Below the pieces are notes generated by a model that saw nothing but the letters and a program-made list of their open reading frames with translations, was not told where the DNA came from and did no database searches. Made by a program: the position numbers and the translations under genes. Below are positions 54,768 through 63,728 of a stretch of DNA of 64,000 nucleotides, piece after piece. This DNA comes from CAVVEQ01 sp963804865 (GTDB lineage: Bacteria > Chloroflexota > Anaerolineae > Anaerolineales > Anaerolineaceae). The stretch's first letter is position 1. Every line of letters begins with the position of its first letter. Where the stretch lies: NCBI GenBank assembly GCA_963804865.1, contig CAWDSH010000001.1, forward strand, positions 744,001 through 808,000, in the 5' to 3' direction.

Positions 54768-55949
54768 ATGACAACATCATTTTCGTTGTTATCTCATCTG
54801 GAATGCTCTGAATGCAAGAAAGAGTTTGATCCGCATACAATCCAGACTTTTTGTCCGGTTTGTCAAGCGCCGTTAATCTCCAGGTATTCCCTGGATAAAT
54901 CAAGGATTAAACCTGGAGAATTAACAACGCGTAAAGGACGAATGTGGCGTTGGCATGAATTTCTACCTGTCTTTGATTCCCGCAATATCATTTCCCAGGG
55001 AGAAGGTGATACCCCCATTCTTGCTCTGGATCGTCTGCAAAAGAAAAATGGGATGTCCCACCTTTATTTGAAAGATGAGAGTGTCAATCCAACTCATTGC
55101 TTTAAAGCCCGGGGGTTGGCAGCAGCCATCTCAAAAGCCAGGGAGCTTGGGATCAAGAGAATTATCCTGCCTTCAGCTGGAAATGCAGGTGTTGCACTTG
55201 CCACGTATGCAGCTTTTGCCGGGATATCAACCTGTGTTATTGTTCCTGAAGAGACCCCAGCAGAAAATACCCGGCAGATACAGTTGACCGATGCAGGTTT
55301 ATTGAAAGTAAAAGGCACCATCAGTGATGCGGGTAAGCTGGCTCGTCAGATGGCTGAGTCCGATGGTTGGTTTGATGCTTCCACTTTCCGCGAGCCTTAC
55401 CGGCTTGAAGGAAAGAAAGTGATGGGTTTCGAGATCGCGGAATGGTTTTCGTACAAGCTGCCGGATGTCATCATTTATCCCACCGGAGGTGGTACCGGGC
55501 TTGTTGGAATTTGGAGAGCATTTCAGGAACTCCTCGAATTAGGCTGGCTTAAAACCGGAAAATTGCCTCGCATGGTCGCGGTTCAATCTACGGGTTGCGC
55601 ACCGGTCATTCGCGCAATTGAGAATGGTGATAATCGATGTAAATTCTGGGAAGATTCTCAAACGATCGCCGCAGGATTACGCGTGCCCATGAGTTTTGCA
55701 GATAGGTTGATCCTTCGTACTATCCGGGAAAGCCAGGGAACAGCTATTGCAGTGAGTGATGGTGAAATGATTGAAGCGCAGCGTGAGCTTGCAGTAATGG
55801 AAGGTATCTTTGCCTGCCTGGAAGGGGCAGCTACCTTGGCAGCACTGAGGCGATTACTCGAATCAGGAAAGATCCAAAAGAATGAGAGGGTTGTGCTTTT
55901 AAGTACAGGGTCAGGATTAACAAATATTACGGCCTCAACATCGGCATAA
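54768..55949 (+). CDS. thrC: Threonine synthase
   Basis: 393 aa fold-type II PLP enzyme converting O-phosphohomoserine to threonine. It starts with a zinc ribbon (CSECKKEF and CPVCQAP). The PLP Lys is in NPTHCFKARGLAAA, the substrate loop is PSAGNAGVALATYAAFAG, and YPTGGGTGLVGIW binds the PLP phosphate. The common SFKDR is CFKAR here, as in several Chloroflexota-type enzymes, so a threonine-synthase-like role in another pathway cannot be excluded. Followed by the ACP cluster after 62 nt. Confidence 0.85.
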   Translation: MTTSFSLLSHLECSECKKEFDPHTIQTFCPVCQAPLISRYSLDKSRIKPGELTTRKGRMWRWHEFLPVFDSRNIISQGEGDTPILALDRLQKKNGMSHLYLKDESVNPTHCFKARGLAAAISKARELGIKRIILPSAGNAGVALATYAAFAGISTCVIVPEETPAENTRQIQLTDAGLLKVKGTISDAGKLARQMAESDGWFDASTFREPYRLEGKKVMGFEIAEWFSYKLPDVIIYPTGGGTGLVGIWRAFQELLELGWLKTGKLPRMVAVQSTGCAPVIRAIENGDNRCKFWEDSQTIAAGLRVPMSFADRLILRTIRESQGTAIAVSDGEMIEAQRELAVMEGIFACLEGAATLAALRRLLESGKIQKNERVVLLSTGSGLTNITASTSA

Positions 55950-56011
55950 AAACTTTCCATAAAGTGCGCATGTTATACTTAAAATCATCTTCATCTTATG
56001 GAGCATCATAT

Positions 56012-56317
56012 ATGGAACTTGGCGAAATTGAAAAAACTATTCTCTTGGCAACCGAAGAGCTTAATCTGCAGCAGCCTGACGATCGTCAATTGGAGTTAAG
56101 TCCGGAAACACAGCTTTTTGGAAAAGGATCCAAGTTGGATTCTCTCGGATTGGTTAATTTAATTGTCATGGTTGAAGAAAAAGTAATGGATGAATTTAAT
56201 GCAGCGATAACAATTGCTGATGAACGTGCCATGTCTCAAAAGAATAGCCCATTTCGCACCATCCGGTCCCTGTCCGAATATGTCTTTGAGCTTGTCAGAG
56301 AGCAGCAACATGCCTGA
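56012..56317 (+). CDS. Acyl carrier protein-like protein
   Basis: 101 aa. The phosphopantetheine site is in GSKLDSLGLVNLIVMVEEK (DSLG Ser), flanked by the four-helix pattern of carrier proteins and a C-terminal FRTIRSLSEYVFEL. It is more divergent and longer than housekeeping AcpP, consistent with a dedicated pathway. GGAG lies 8 nt before the ATG at 56012. Overlaps the following SDR gene by 8 nt. A TATACT box lies upstream, so the cluster may have its own promoter. Confidence 0.8.
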   Translation: MELGEIEKTILLATEELNLQQPDDRQLELSPETQLFGKGSKLDSLGLVNLIVMVEEKVMDEFNAAITIADERAMSQKNSPFRTIRSLSEYVFELVREQQHA

Positions 56318-57014
56318 CCAGAAGGTGATGCTCATCACCGGTACCCGTAAAGGGATAGGTCGAGCCCTCGCAGAGCATTATGCATCCAACGGCTGGAAGG
56401 TTATTGGATGCAGTCGTTCGCCAATGGACGAAAAAATCAATAATTATCAACACTTTTGTCTCGACGTAGCGGATGAAAATGAAGTAAAGGAAATGTTTAC
56501 TGACATCCGAAAAAAATATTCACGTCTCGATGTTCTGCTCAATAATGCAGGAATTGCATCCATGAATCATATCCTGCTCACTCCTGTTTCAACAGCAAGG
56601 AGCATTCTGGATACCAATGTTATTGGTACTTTTTTGTTCTGTCGTGAAGCCGCCCGCCTGATGCAGAAAAACAAATTTGGACGGATCGTCAACTTTTCGA
56701 CTGTTGCGGTGCCGTTGAAGCTTGAGGGTGAAGCTATTTATGCGGCATCCAAATCTGCTGTCGTGACCCTCACACAAATTCTTTCACACGAGCTTGCAGA
56801 TTTTGGCATTACGGTTAATGCCGTCGGCCCAACCCCGGTAAAAACTGATCTCATTCGATCAGTACCTGAAGATAAAATCAATAAACTCCTTGAAAAACAA
56901 GCCATCCATCGCTTTGGCGAAATACCGGATATTATCAATGTGATTGATTTCTTTATCAGACCCGAAAGCAACTTTATAACCGGCCAGGTGATTTACCTGG
57001 GAGGTGTGGTGTGA
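56310..57014 (+). CDS. Short-chain dehydrogenase/reductase (FabG-like)
   Basis: 234 aa classical SDR. Cofactor site ITGTRKGIGRALAEHY, LLNNAGIAS, catalytic Ser in NFSTVAVPL and Tyr/Lys in IYAASKSAVV, and the final GQVIYLGGVV. Likely reduces a 3-ketoacyl group on the neighbouring carrier protein. The start at 56310 has AGAGAG upstream and overlaps the ACP gene; the GTG of the next gene overlaps its stop by 4 nt. Confidence 0.87.
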   Translation: MPDQKVMLITGTRKGIGRALAEHYASNGWKVIGCSRSPMDEKINNYQHFCLDVADENEVKEMFTDIRKKYSRLDVLLNNAGIASMNHILLTPVSTARSILDTNVIGTFLFCREAARLMQKNKFGRIVNFSTVAVPLKLEGEAIYAASKSAVVTLTQILSHELADFGITVNAVGPTPVKTDLIRSVPEDKINKLLEKQAIHRFGEIPDIINVIDFFIRPESNFITGQVIYLGGVV

Positions 57015-58357
57015 TTGAGTTCCTCATGGATGTTTTCCGGGAAAACGCCAACGATGACGCCATCATATGGAAGGATCAAGCTTTCAGCTACCAGTGGTTA
57101 CATGATCGAGTACTTCATTGGCAGAAAACCATCCAGGAACGCGAGATTCCTTGCGGATCCGTTGTAATTCTTGAGGCTGATTTTTCACCCAACGCGGTTG
57201 CACTTTTTCTCGCGTTAATTGAACATGCCTGTGTCCTGGTCCCACTGACAAGTTCCGTTGAATTGAAAAAGAAGGAATTCATCGAGATTGCGCAAGGTGA
57301 AATCACCTTTCGGATTGATGAATTCGATAATACAACGATCTCAAAACTGGAATATCAGGCTGATCACTCTCTCTATACTTCCATCCGCGAAGTAAAGCAT
57401 CCTGGTCTGATCCTGTTCTCCTCTGGTTCGACGGGTAAGAGCAAAGCCGCATTGCACGATATGACCGGTCTCCTGGAGAAATTCAAAGTCCGGCGTTACA
57501 AACAGCGGGCGATCACTTTTTTACTTTACGACCACATTGGTGGTGTCAATACCATGCTGCATATCCTCTCGAATGGGGGCTGCATCATCACTGTTCAGGA
57601 TCGCAGCCCGGATAATGTGTTGCAGTCTGTTGAAAAATACCAGGCAGAGCTGCTGCCGACCTCACCAACCTTTATCAACTTGATCCTGTTAAGTGAAGCG
57701 TATAAGCGCCATGATCTTAGTTCGCTGAAAACAGTGACATATGGAACAGAGCCAATGCCGGAGAGCACGTTAAAACGCTTTCATGAGCTCTTCCCGGATA
57801 TAAAACTCCAACAAACATATGGACTCTCAGAAGTCGGTATATTACGTTCGAAATCCAAAAGTTCTGATTCACTATGGGTAAAAGTCGGTGGGGAAGGTTT
57901 TGAGACTCGCATTGTCGATGGTATTCTGCAAATAAAAGCTCAATCTGCCATGCTCGGTTATCTTAATGCCCCCAGTCCATTCACCGAGGACGGGTGGTTC
58001 AACACTGGCGACGCTGTCGAAGAAGATGGCGAATTTATTCGCATCCTGGGTCGACGCTCGGAGATCATCAATGTTGGCGGTGAAAAGGTTTATCCCGCCG
58101 AGGTTGAAAGCATAATCCAGGAGATCAATAATGTTGCGGAAGTCACGGTGTTTGGTGAAAAGAATCCCATTACAGGCAGCATGGTCTGCGCCAGGATAAA
58201 ACTTAAAAATCCTGAAGATCTTAAAACTGCGGTCCTGCGGATTAAGAAAGAATGCGCATCGAAAATGCCCCGCTTCAAGATCCCGGTCAAAATCGCTATT
58301 ACCGAAGATGCTCAATACAGTGAGCGGTTCAAGAAAATGCGATTATCCGAAAAATGA
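57011..58357 (+). CDS. ANL-superfamily adenylating enzyme (acyl/amino-acid-ACP ligase-like)
   Basis: 448 aa. ATP-binding P-loop LFSSGSTGKSKAALHDM, ATYGLSEVG-like TYGLSEVGIL, and the hinge region WFNTGDAVEEDGEFIRILG with NVGGEKVYPAEVE. The usual catalytic-Lys tail (PRTxxGKxxR) is altered to YSERFKKMRL, so the Lys is shifted or the thioester half-reaction differs. Shorter than acyl-CoA synthetases. Probably loads an acyl or amino-acyl group onto the ACP encoded two genes upstream. GTG start overlapping the SDR stop. Confidence 0.82.
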   Translation: MIEFLMDVFRENANDDAIIWKDQAFSYQWLHDRVLHWQKTIQEREIPCGSVVILEADFSPNAVALFLALIEHACVLVPLTSSVELKKKEFIEIAQGEITFRIDEFDNTTISKLEYQADHSLYTSIREVKHPGLILFSSGSTGKSKAALHDMTGLLEKFKVRRYKQRAITFLLYDHIGGVNTMLHILSNGGCIITVQDRSPDNVLQSVEKYQAELLPTSPTFINLILLSEAYKRHDLSSLKTVTYGTEPMPESTLKRFHELFPDIKLQQTYGLSEVGILRSKSKSSDSLWVKVGGEGFETRIVDGILQIKAQSAMLGYLNAPSPFTEDGWFNTGDAVEEDGEFIRILGRRSEIINVGGEKVYPAEVESIIQEINNVAEVTVFGEKNPITGSMVCARIKLKNPEDLKTAVLRIKKECASKMPRFKIPVKIAITEDAQYSERFKKMRLSEK

Positions 58358-58373
58358 TAGACAGGCAAGGCGC

Positions 58374-59233
58374 ATGACGAGCGTCCGAAAAGCAACAGTC
58401 AAAGATTTCGATCACGTCTTTCCACTTTTCTCTGGTTTTGCCACCCATACCCAGGTTGATCCCGCGGACTGGCGGAAGGTTTTTACACCTCTCTGGACTC
58501 AAAAGAATGAGCCTTTTGGATTTATCCTGGAGGATGGACAAAATCCAGTCGGTTTCCTGGGAACGTTATTCAGCGAACGAAAAATCAACAGGGAAGACCA
58601 CATTTTTTGTAACCTTACTTCCTGGATCGTAAAACCGGAATATCGCAGTGAAAGTCTAAACCTTCTCTTCCCACTTCTGGGTAGGAAGGGATTAACCATT
58701 ACAAATTTCACCGCTTCCAACCGTGTCGTTGACGTTCTCCTAAAGTTGGGATTCAACGACTTGGAAAGGAATTTTCGGATCATCCTCCCCCTCCCCGTTC
58801 CCGGCAGTCGTATAAGAATCCTTGATGACCTTTCTGTGATCCATAAGCAATTGGATGCAGAGCAACCGGAAAATCCTGGATGATCATGCTACACTGCATT
58901 GTGTCCATGTTCTAATCACTTGCGGTAACACTCAATGCTACCTGGTATTGAATCATGCGGTCAAGAAAGGGATGACCGGTTTTCTTCGTGAATTATCTGA
59001 GCGATCTTGAATTCTTCATCACTCATTACCAGGCATTGTCATATCAACTTTGCAGAAAATATTCTCTCTCCGGGATCATGGTCGGAGATCACACGCTTAA
59101 AGGTCATAACTTGCCATTGACTCTACATATTCCCAGGAAGCATTCACTACTTTTCCATTCAAAAGATGTTAAAGCAGAAGAGATCGATACCCTGTATTCC
59201 GAGATCCAGGTGCTCGGATTGAAGCCTGTGTGA
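58374..59233 (+). CDS. GNAT-like acyltransferase, two frameshifts
   Basis: Reconstructed as about 286 aa. N-terminal GNAT-type start SVRKATVKDFDHVFPLF, GFLGTLFSERKI, CNLTSWIVKPEYRS and LTITNFTASNRVVDVLLKLGF. After the break at 58866-58867 (one extra C) the frame continues RKILDDHATLHC and CYLVLNHAVKKGMTGFL, then after a second break near 58992-59003 DLEFFITHYQAL to the end ILGLKPV-like tail. Removing one base at each point joins all three. Probably transfers the acyl group made by the upstream ACP genes, perhaps to a sugar amine. Confidence 0.7.
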
Positions 59234-59240
59234 TGAGCCG

Positions 59241-60258
59241 ATGAAAACAATTCCGGAGTTCCTCTCCCCATTATTACGCCCTTTCTTCGGTGGCTTGGGT
59301 TCGATCTTGATGTTTCATCGTGTTTGTCCACCCTCTGGGAAGAAGTCTGTACCAGGTGCTTCCGATATTGAATACACACCCGAACGCTTTGAAGAGATCA
59401 TCGATCATCTTTCGACTCTGGGCTACCATTTTATTTCACTTGAAGAACTATATAGTGGTTTGAAGCAAGAGAACCTGAACAGCAGAATCGCTGTTATCAC
59501 TTTCGATGATGGCTATGTCGATAATTTCACTTATGCATATCCAATATTAAAAAAGCGGCGAATTCCATTTACCATTTATGTCACAACGAGCTTCCCTGAT
59601 GGAAACGCCGTCCTCTGGTGGTATCTCCTTGAAGATTTGCTGAACCGGAACGGGGAGATCCGCATCAGAGTTGAAAACAGCGAATCCCGGTTTATACTTG
59701 ATGATCCTGAGCAGCGCATCCGGGCATCTTTGACCATCCGCAAGATCATGAAATCCTCTTCGAGCCAGTGATTTTGATCGAAATATCGAAGATATTTTTG
59801 TCATCAATGATTTGAATCCACATTCGCCGGTAAAATCACTGGCGCTGAGCTGGGATCAAATCGCCCAACTCAACGCAGATCCTATGGTGACCATTGGCGC
59901 ACACACCGCAAATCACTTTTTGCTCGCCCGCCTGTCAGAAGAAGAAGCCCTCCGGGAGATTTCAACTGCAAGAGAAAAACTGGTAACCAGGTTGCGTAGA
60001 TCGATCGATCATTTCGCCTATCCCTTCGGTGGGAAGGCAGCCGCAGGTGAACGCGAATTCCGTATGGTTAAAGAGATGGGATTCAAAACCGCCACTACCA
60101 CCCGCACGGCAAATATCTTTCCACAACATGCAGAACACCTTGAATGCCTTCCCCGATTGGACATGGGGATGTTTTCCAACAATGCACAATTTGATCTTGC
60201 ATTGAATGGATGGATCCCGGCAAGATTAAATCACTTTCAGCGCGTGGTCACATTATAA
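59241..60258 (+). CDS. Polysaccharide deacetylase (NodB-like), two frameshifts
   Basis: Reconstructed as about 340 aa. The NodB homology domain is seen in LMFHRVCPP, the metal/catalytic Asp pair in VITFDDGYVDNF, TIGAHTANHFLLARLS (HxxxH-like) and FAYPFGG. The frame breaks at 59742-59743 (one A missing, restored TIRKDHEILFEPVI) and 59772-59775 (one T missing, restored FDRNIEDIFVINDLNPH). Removes N-acetyl groups from a polysaccharide or sugar lipid. Starts 7 nt after the GNAT gene. Confidence 0.83.
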
Positions 60259-60259
60259 T
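60254..60259 (+). promoter_or_regulatory. -10 box immediately upstream of the hydrogenase small-subunit ATG (leaderless promoter)
   Basis: TATAAT overlaps the stop codon of the deacetylase gene and is followed by GATCCC and the ATG at 60266. It may give the hydrogenase genes an independent leaderless transcript. Confidence 0.5.
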
Positions 60260-60265
60260 GATCCC

Positions 60266-61114
60266 ATGATCAGGTTTGCCGTTCTCCAACTATCAGGCTG
60301 TGCCGGATGCGAAGTGTCCCTGCTGAATGCCAGTGAATGGGTCGATCAGTACCAACTGGTTTACATGCCCCTGGTCGTCTCGTCCAATGATGTTCCCGAG
60401 GTGGAGATCCTCCTGGTTAGTGGCGGCATCCGCACAGATGAAGATCTTTTCAATCTACGTCGTGCGGTAAAACAGGCGAAAACAGTCGTCGCGGTGGGGA
60501 CTTGCGCCATCTCTGGCGGTGTGGCGAATTTAGGGGATCGGGATGATGTTCGGGACCTGTTTCTTTCACAGGCGGGGCGTCTCAATATCCCCCGCCTGCT
60601 TCCTCGTTGTCAACCCATCGATGCGGCAGTTCCTATCGATCGCTATCTGCCGGGCTGCCCCCCGACCTCAGAGCTCTTCATGGCCATGCTATTCAACCCC
60701 GATGGATTTCAGGCAAGCAATACTGTCTGTCAGGAATGCGGTCGAATCAAAGACAAATCCATCCGGCCGAAGGATCTGCTGGGATTTCAGAAAGGTAATG
60801 TACAACCCGGTCTTTGTTTGATCAACCAGGGATATCTCTGTGTAGGATCATCTACCCGGGGAGGTTGCAGAGCACCCTGCACTCGCGCTGGTCATCCGTG
60901 TGTTGGCTGCCGGGGACCATCGGATTTCTTCATCGAGAAGGAATCGACCGCCTGGCTTTCAAGCATTCAGAAAGTCTTCGAAACTATGACCGATATCGCA
61001 CCAGACGAAATTAACTTGGCTTTGAAATCTCCACAGCTGGCAATGTTCTTATTTCAATTTTCAGATTACGCTGGTGGTAATCGACCTCCTCGCCAAAAAG
61101 AGAAGGTTTTATAA
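60266..61114 (+). CDS. [NiFe] hydrogenase small subunit (group 3, MvhG-like)
   Basis: 282 aa. Fe-S ligands of the proximal cluster: LQLSGCAGCEVSLLN at the N-terminus, VGTCAISGG and LPGCPPTSE. A C-terminal Cys-rich part (CQECGR; CLINQGYLCVG; GGCRAPCTRAGHPCVGCRGP) carries further clusters. There is no Tat signal, so it is cytoplasmic, as in group 3 (F420-non-reducing/Mvh or sulfhydrogenase type). The large subunit follows with no gap. No diaphorase, ferredoxin or maturation genes are in the window. Confidence 0.87.
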   Translation: MIRFAVLQLSGCAGCEVSLLNASEWVDQYQLVYMPLVVSSNDVPEVEILLVSGGIRTDEDLFNLRRAVKQAKTVVAVGTCAISGGVANLGDRDDVRDLFLSQAGRLNIPRLLPRCQPIDAAVPIDRYLPGCPPTSELFMAMLFNPDGFQASNTVCQECGRIKDKSIRPKDLLGFQKGNVQPGLCLINQGYLCVGSSTRGGCRAPCTRAGHPCVGCRGPSDFFIEKESTAWLSSIQKVFETMTDIAPDEINLALKSPQLAMFLFQFSDYAGGNRPPRQKEKVL

Positions 61115-62422
61115 ATGACCACGCTAACATTCCCCATGAGTCGCATAGAAGGTCACGCTGAAGTGGTGATCGAAACACGGGCTGGTGAGGTGGTTTCAGC
61201 GCGTTTCCAGGCAAAGGAATTTCGCGGTTTCGCTTACTTTGTTCAAGGGATACCCGCTGAACAAATGCCGGTGATCGTTCCCCGTATCTGCGGGGTTTGT
61301 TCAACAGCGCATCATGTTTGTTCAGTAAAAACGCTTGAAGATATCTATGGTGTCACTCCACCCCCAATTGCGAAGAAGATCCGCGAGCTGCTGTTGTTGG
61401 GTCAGCTCATTCAAAACCAGGCCACATCTTTGTTTATATTCACCATGCCGGATCGCCTGGGTGTGGAGAGCATTTTCGAGGCAGATGATAAAATCGCTGG
61501 TCAAAAAACAAGCCTGGCAATCAAGGCATTACAGGTCAGGAAAACCGGTACCGATCTGATCACCCTGGCAGGAGGTCAATTCATCCACCCGGTGAAAGCC
61601 GTAGTCGGCGGCGTGACCAGTGGTATTCCCCGGGAGAAAGCGGAAGAAATGATCAAATATCTGACCGCCATGCTGCCGGTCGCATGCGAACTCTTCGATC
61701 ATTACTGGCAGGCCAGCCTGGAGATGGTGGAACGAATTGGTTCCTGGGGGGATGATGATCCTGCATATTACATCACTTCCACTGATTCTAGATGTCCTAA
61801 TTTCGACAGTCATTCCATATGCGTGATGGATCCGGAAGGTAAGGATTGCGATCATTTCACGGCTCATCAATTCCGCGATAGGTTGACCTTTATGGAGAGC
61901 GAGCATAGTTATGCTGGTGAAACCAACTATCATGGCGAGGTCATGCGCGCCAACAGTCTTGCCAGGATCAATTTGGCGAAGAGTATGGGTACACCCCTGG
62001 CTGACCAATATCTAAAGAAATTCAAGCAAACTTTCGGTGAACCCGCGCATGCCATTATGCTCTTCGATCTCAGTCGTGGAATTGAGTTGGTATATGCGCT
62101 CGAAAGAGCAATCGAGATACTTGCAGAACCTTTGGATAATGAAGACACGGATGTATCATATGTCCCCAGGGATGGAGAGGGCTACGGTCTGGTGGAGGCA
62201 CCCCGAGGACCTTTGATTCATCATTACCTGGTGGAGAATGGATTGATTGTTAGCGCTGAATTTATCATACCCACCGTTCATAATATGCAGGCAATCCGGC
62301 GGGCATTGATGGTGGCTGCAAAACGGTATATATCATCTGATAAAGTGGATCTGGAATTGGAAAAAGCCGTCGGTCGCGTTGTCCGCGCTTTCGATCCCTG
62401 TATTGCTTGTGCTACACATTGA
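61115..62422 (+). CDS. [NiFe] hydrogenase large subunit lacking a C-terminal extension
   Basis: 435 aa. N-terminal Ni ligands in PRICGVCSTAHHVCS (L1, RxCGxCxxxH) and C-terminal ligands in FDPCIACATH (L2). The protein stops directly after this His. Most [NiFe] large subunits have a further 10-30 residues that a protease (HycI/HybD type) removes after Ni insertion; sensor and some group 4 enzymes lack them. The start MSRIEGHAEVVIE is the typical RIEGH motif, and the middle has CDHFTAHQFRDR-like residues. Start codon immediately follows the small subunit stop. Confidence 0.9.
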   Translation: MTTLTFPMSRIEGHAEVVIETRAGEVVSARFQAKEFRGFAYFVQGIPAEQMPVIVPRICGVCSTAHHVCSVKTLEDIYGVTPPPIAKKIRELLLLGQLIQNQATSLFIFTMPDRLGVESIFEADDKIAGQKTSLAIKALQVRKTGTDLITLAGGQFIHPVKAVVGGVTSGIPREKAEEMIKYLTAMLPVACELFDHYWQASLEMVERIGSWGDDDPAYYITSTDSRCPNFDSHSICVMDPEGKDCDHFTAHQFRDRLTFMESEHSYAGETNYHGEVMRANSLARINLAKSMGTPLADQYLKKFKQTFGEPAHAIMLFDLSRGIELVYALERAIEILAEPLDNEDTDVSYVPRDGEGYGLVEAPRGPLIHHYLVENGLIVSAEFIIPTVHNMQAIRRALMVAAKRYISSDKVDLELEKAVGRVVRAFDPCIACATH

Positions 62423-62441
62423 GGATTATCAGGAGAATTTT

Positions 62442-63674
62442 ATGTCAACAGTAGTCGAGAGGTTTTTGCGCTATGTCAGGATTGATACCCAAGCGGATGA
62501 ACATTCTGAAACATGTCCCAGCACCTTGAAACAGCTTGACCTGGCGCGTTTGCTCGAAAGGGAGTTGAAAGAACTCAAATTGGAAGCGATCTCCCTGGAT
62601 CAAAATGGCTATGTCATGGCTACCCTACCAGCGAACATACCGGGAAAAATCCCAGCAGTTGGTTTTATTGCCCATATGGATACAAGTCCCGATTCGCCAG
62701 GCGCAAATGTGCAACCCCGTATCTGGGAGAATTTTGATGGCAAGCCGCTGATTCTAAATAAAGCTGAGAATATCAGCTTAAACACAGAGGATTTCCCAGA
62801 TCTAAAGAAATACCTCAATCAAACGCTAATCACCAGTGACGGTACCACGTTATTGGGAGCAGATGATAAAGCAGGTATCGCTGCTATCATGACTGCTGTT
62901 GAATTCCTGCAGCAGCATCCAGAGGTCAAGCATGGTCCGATAAAAATTGGATTTACCCCGGATGAAGAAATCGGCAGAGGAGTGGATAAATTTGATGTCC
63001 AAAAATTTGGTGCCGAATTTGCTTACACCCTGGATGGCGGTGAGATCGGTGAATTGGAGTGTGACACTTTTAATGCAGCCACTGCCAAAGTAAAAATCCA
63101 CGGGAAACAGGTTCATCCCGGTTATGCTAAGAATATCATGAAGAATGCCATGTTGATCGGCATGGAACTGCAATCCATGTTGCCTGAAAACGAACGGCCT
63201 GAATTCACGGCATTAAAAGAAGGCTTCTTCCACCTCAATGAAATGCAGGGTACGGTTGAAACTACAAGTATGACCTACCTGATCCGCGATCATGATAAAT
63301 CAAAGTTTGAACATAAAAAAACCTTGATGGTAGAAGCAGGAAATTTCTTGAATGAAAAATATGGTGCGGGGACAGTCCAGATCAACCTTACAGATCTTTA
63401 CTATAACCTTCGTGAGAAAATCGACCCGGTTTATTTTATCGTTGATATCGCCGAAAAAGCCATGAAATTGGCAGGAGTCCAACCTAAATTGACCGCTGTT
63501 CGCGGGGGAACGGATGGTTCACGATTGTCGTTTATGGGTTTACCCACCCCCAATATCTTCGCCGGAGCTCACAATTTCCACAGCCGCTATGAATTCATCT
63601 CGGTCGAATCCATGGAAAAAGCGGTTGTAGTCATTGTAAAGATCGCTGAGCTATTTGGTGAAATACCCCGCTGA
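62442..63674 (+). CDS. pepT: Peptidase T (tripeptide aminopeptidase)
   Basis: 410 aa M20B metallopeptidase cleaving the N-terminal residue of tripeptides. ERFLRYVRIDTQADEHSET at the start, zinc ligands in GFIAHMDTSPD, LLGADDKAGIAAI and FTPDEEIGRGVD, then AYTLDGGEIGELE and a final FAGAHNFHSRYEF. AGGAGAA lies before the ATG at 62442; the upstream in-frame start lies inside the hydrogenase gene. A strong terminator follows. Confidence 0.95.
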   Translation: MSTVVERFLRYVRIDTQADEHSETCPSTLKQLDLARLLERELKELKLEAISLDQNGYVMATLPANIPGKIPAVGFIAHMDTSPDSPGANVQPRIWENFDGKPLILNKAENISLNTEDFPDLKKYLNQTLITSDGTTLLGADDKAGIAAIMTAVEFLQQHPEVKHGPIKIGFTPDEEIGRGVDKFDVQKFGAEFAYTLDGGEIGELECDTFNAATAKVKIHGKQVHPGYAKNIMKNAMLIGMELQSMLPENERPEFTALKEGFFHLNEMQGTVETTSMTYLIRDHDKSKFEHKKTLMVEAGNFLNEKYGAGTVQINLTDLYYNLREKIDPVYFIVDIAEKAMKLAGVQPKLTAVRGGTDGSRLSFMGLPTPNIFAGAHNFHSRYEFISVESMEKAVVVIVKIAELFGEIPR

Positions 63675-63694
63675 TGCTTGAATTTATCTATAAG

Positions 63695-63725
63695 AAAACC
63701 GGGCTGAAGTCTTCAGCCCGGTTTT
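63695..63725. terminator. Bidirectional terminator after pepT
   Basis: AAAACCGGGCTGAAG (63695-63709) and CTTCAGCCCGGTTTT (63711-63725) form a long perfect stem, followed by TTATT; it serves both convergent genes. Confidence 0.9.
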
Positions 63726-63728
63726 TAT

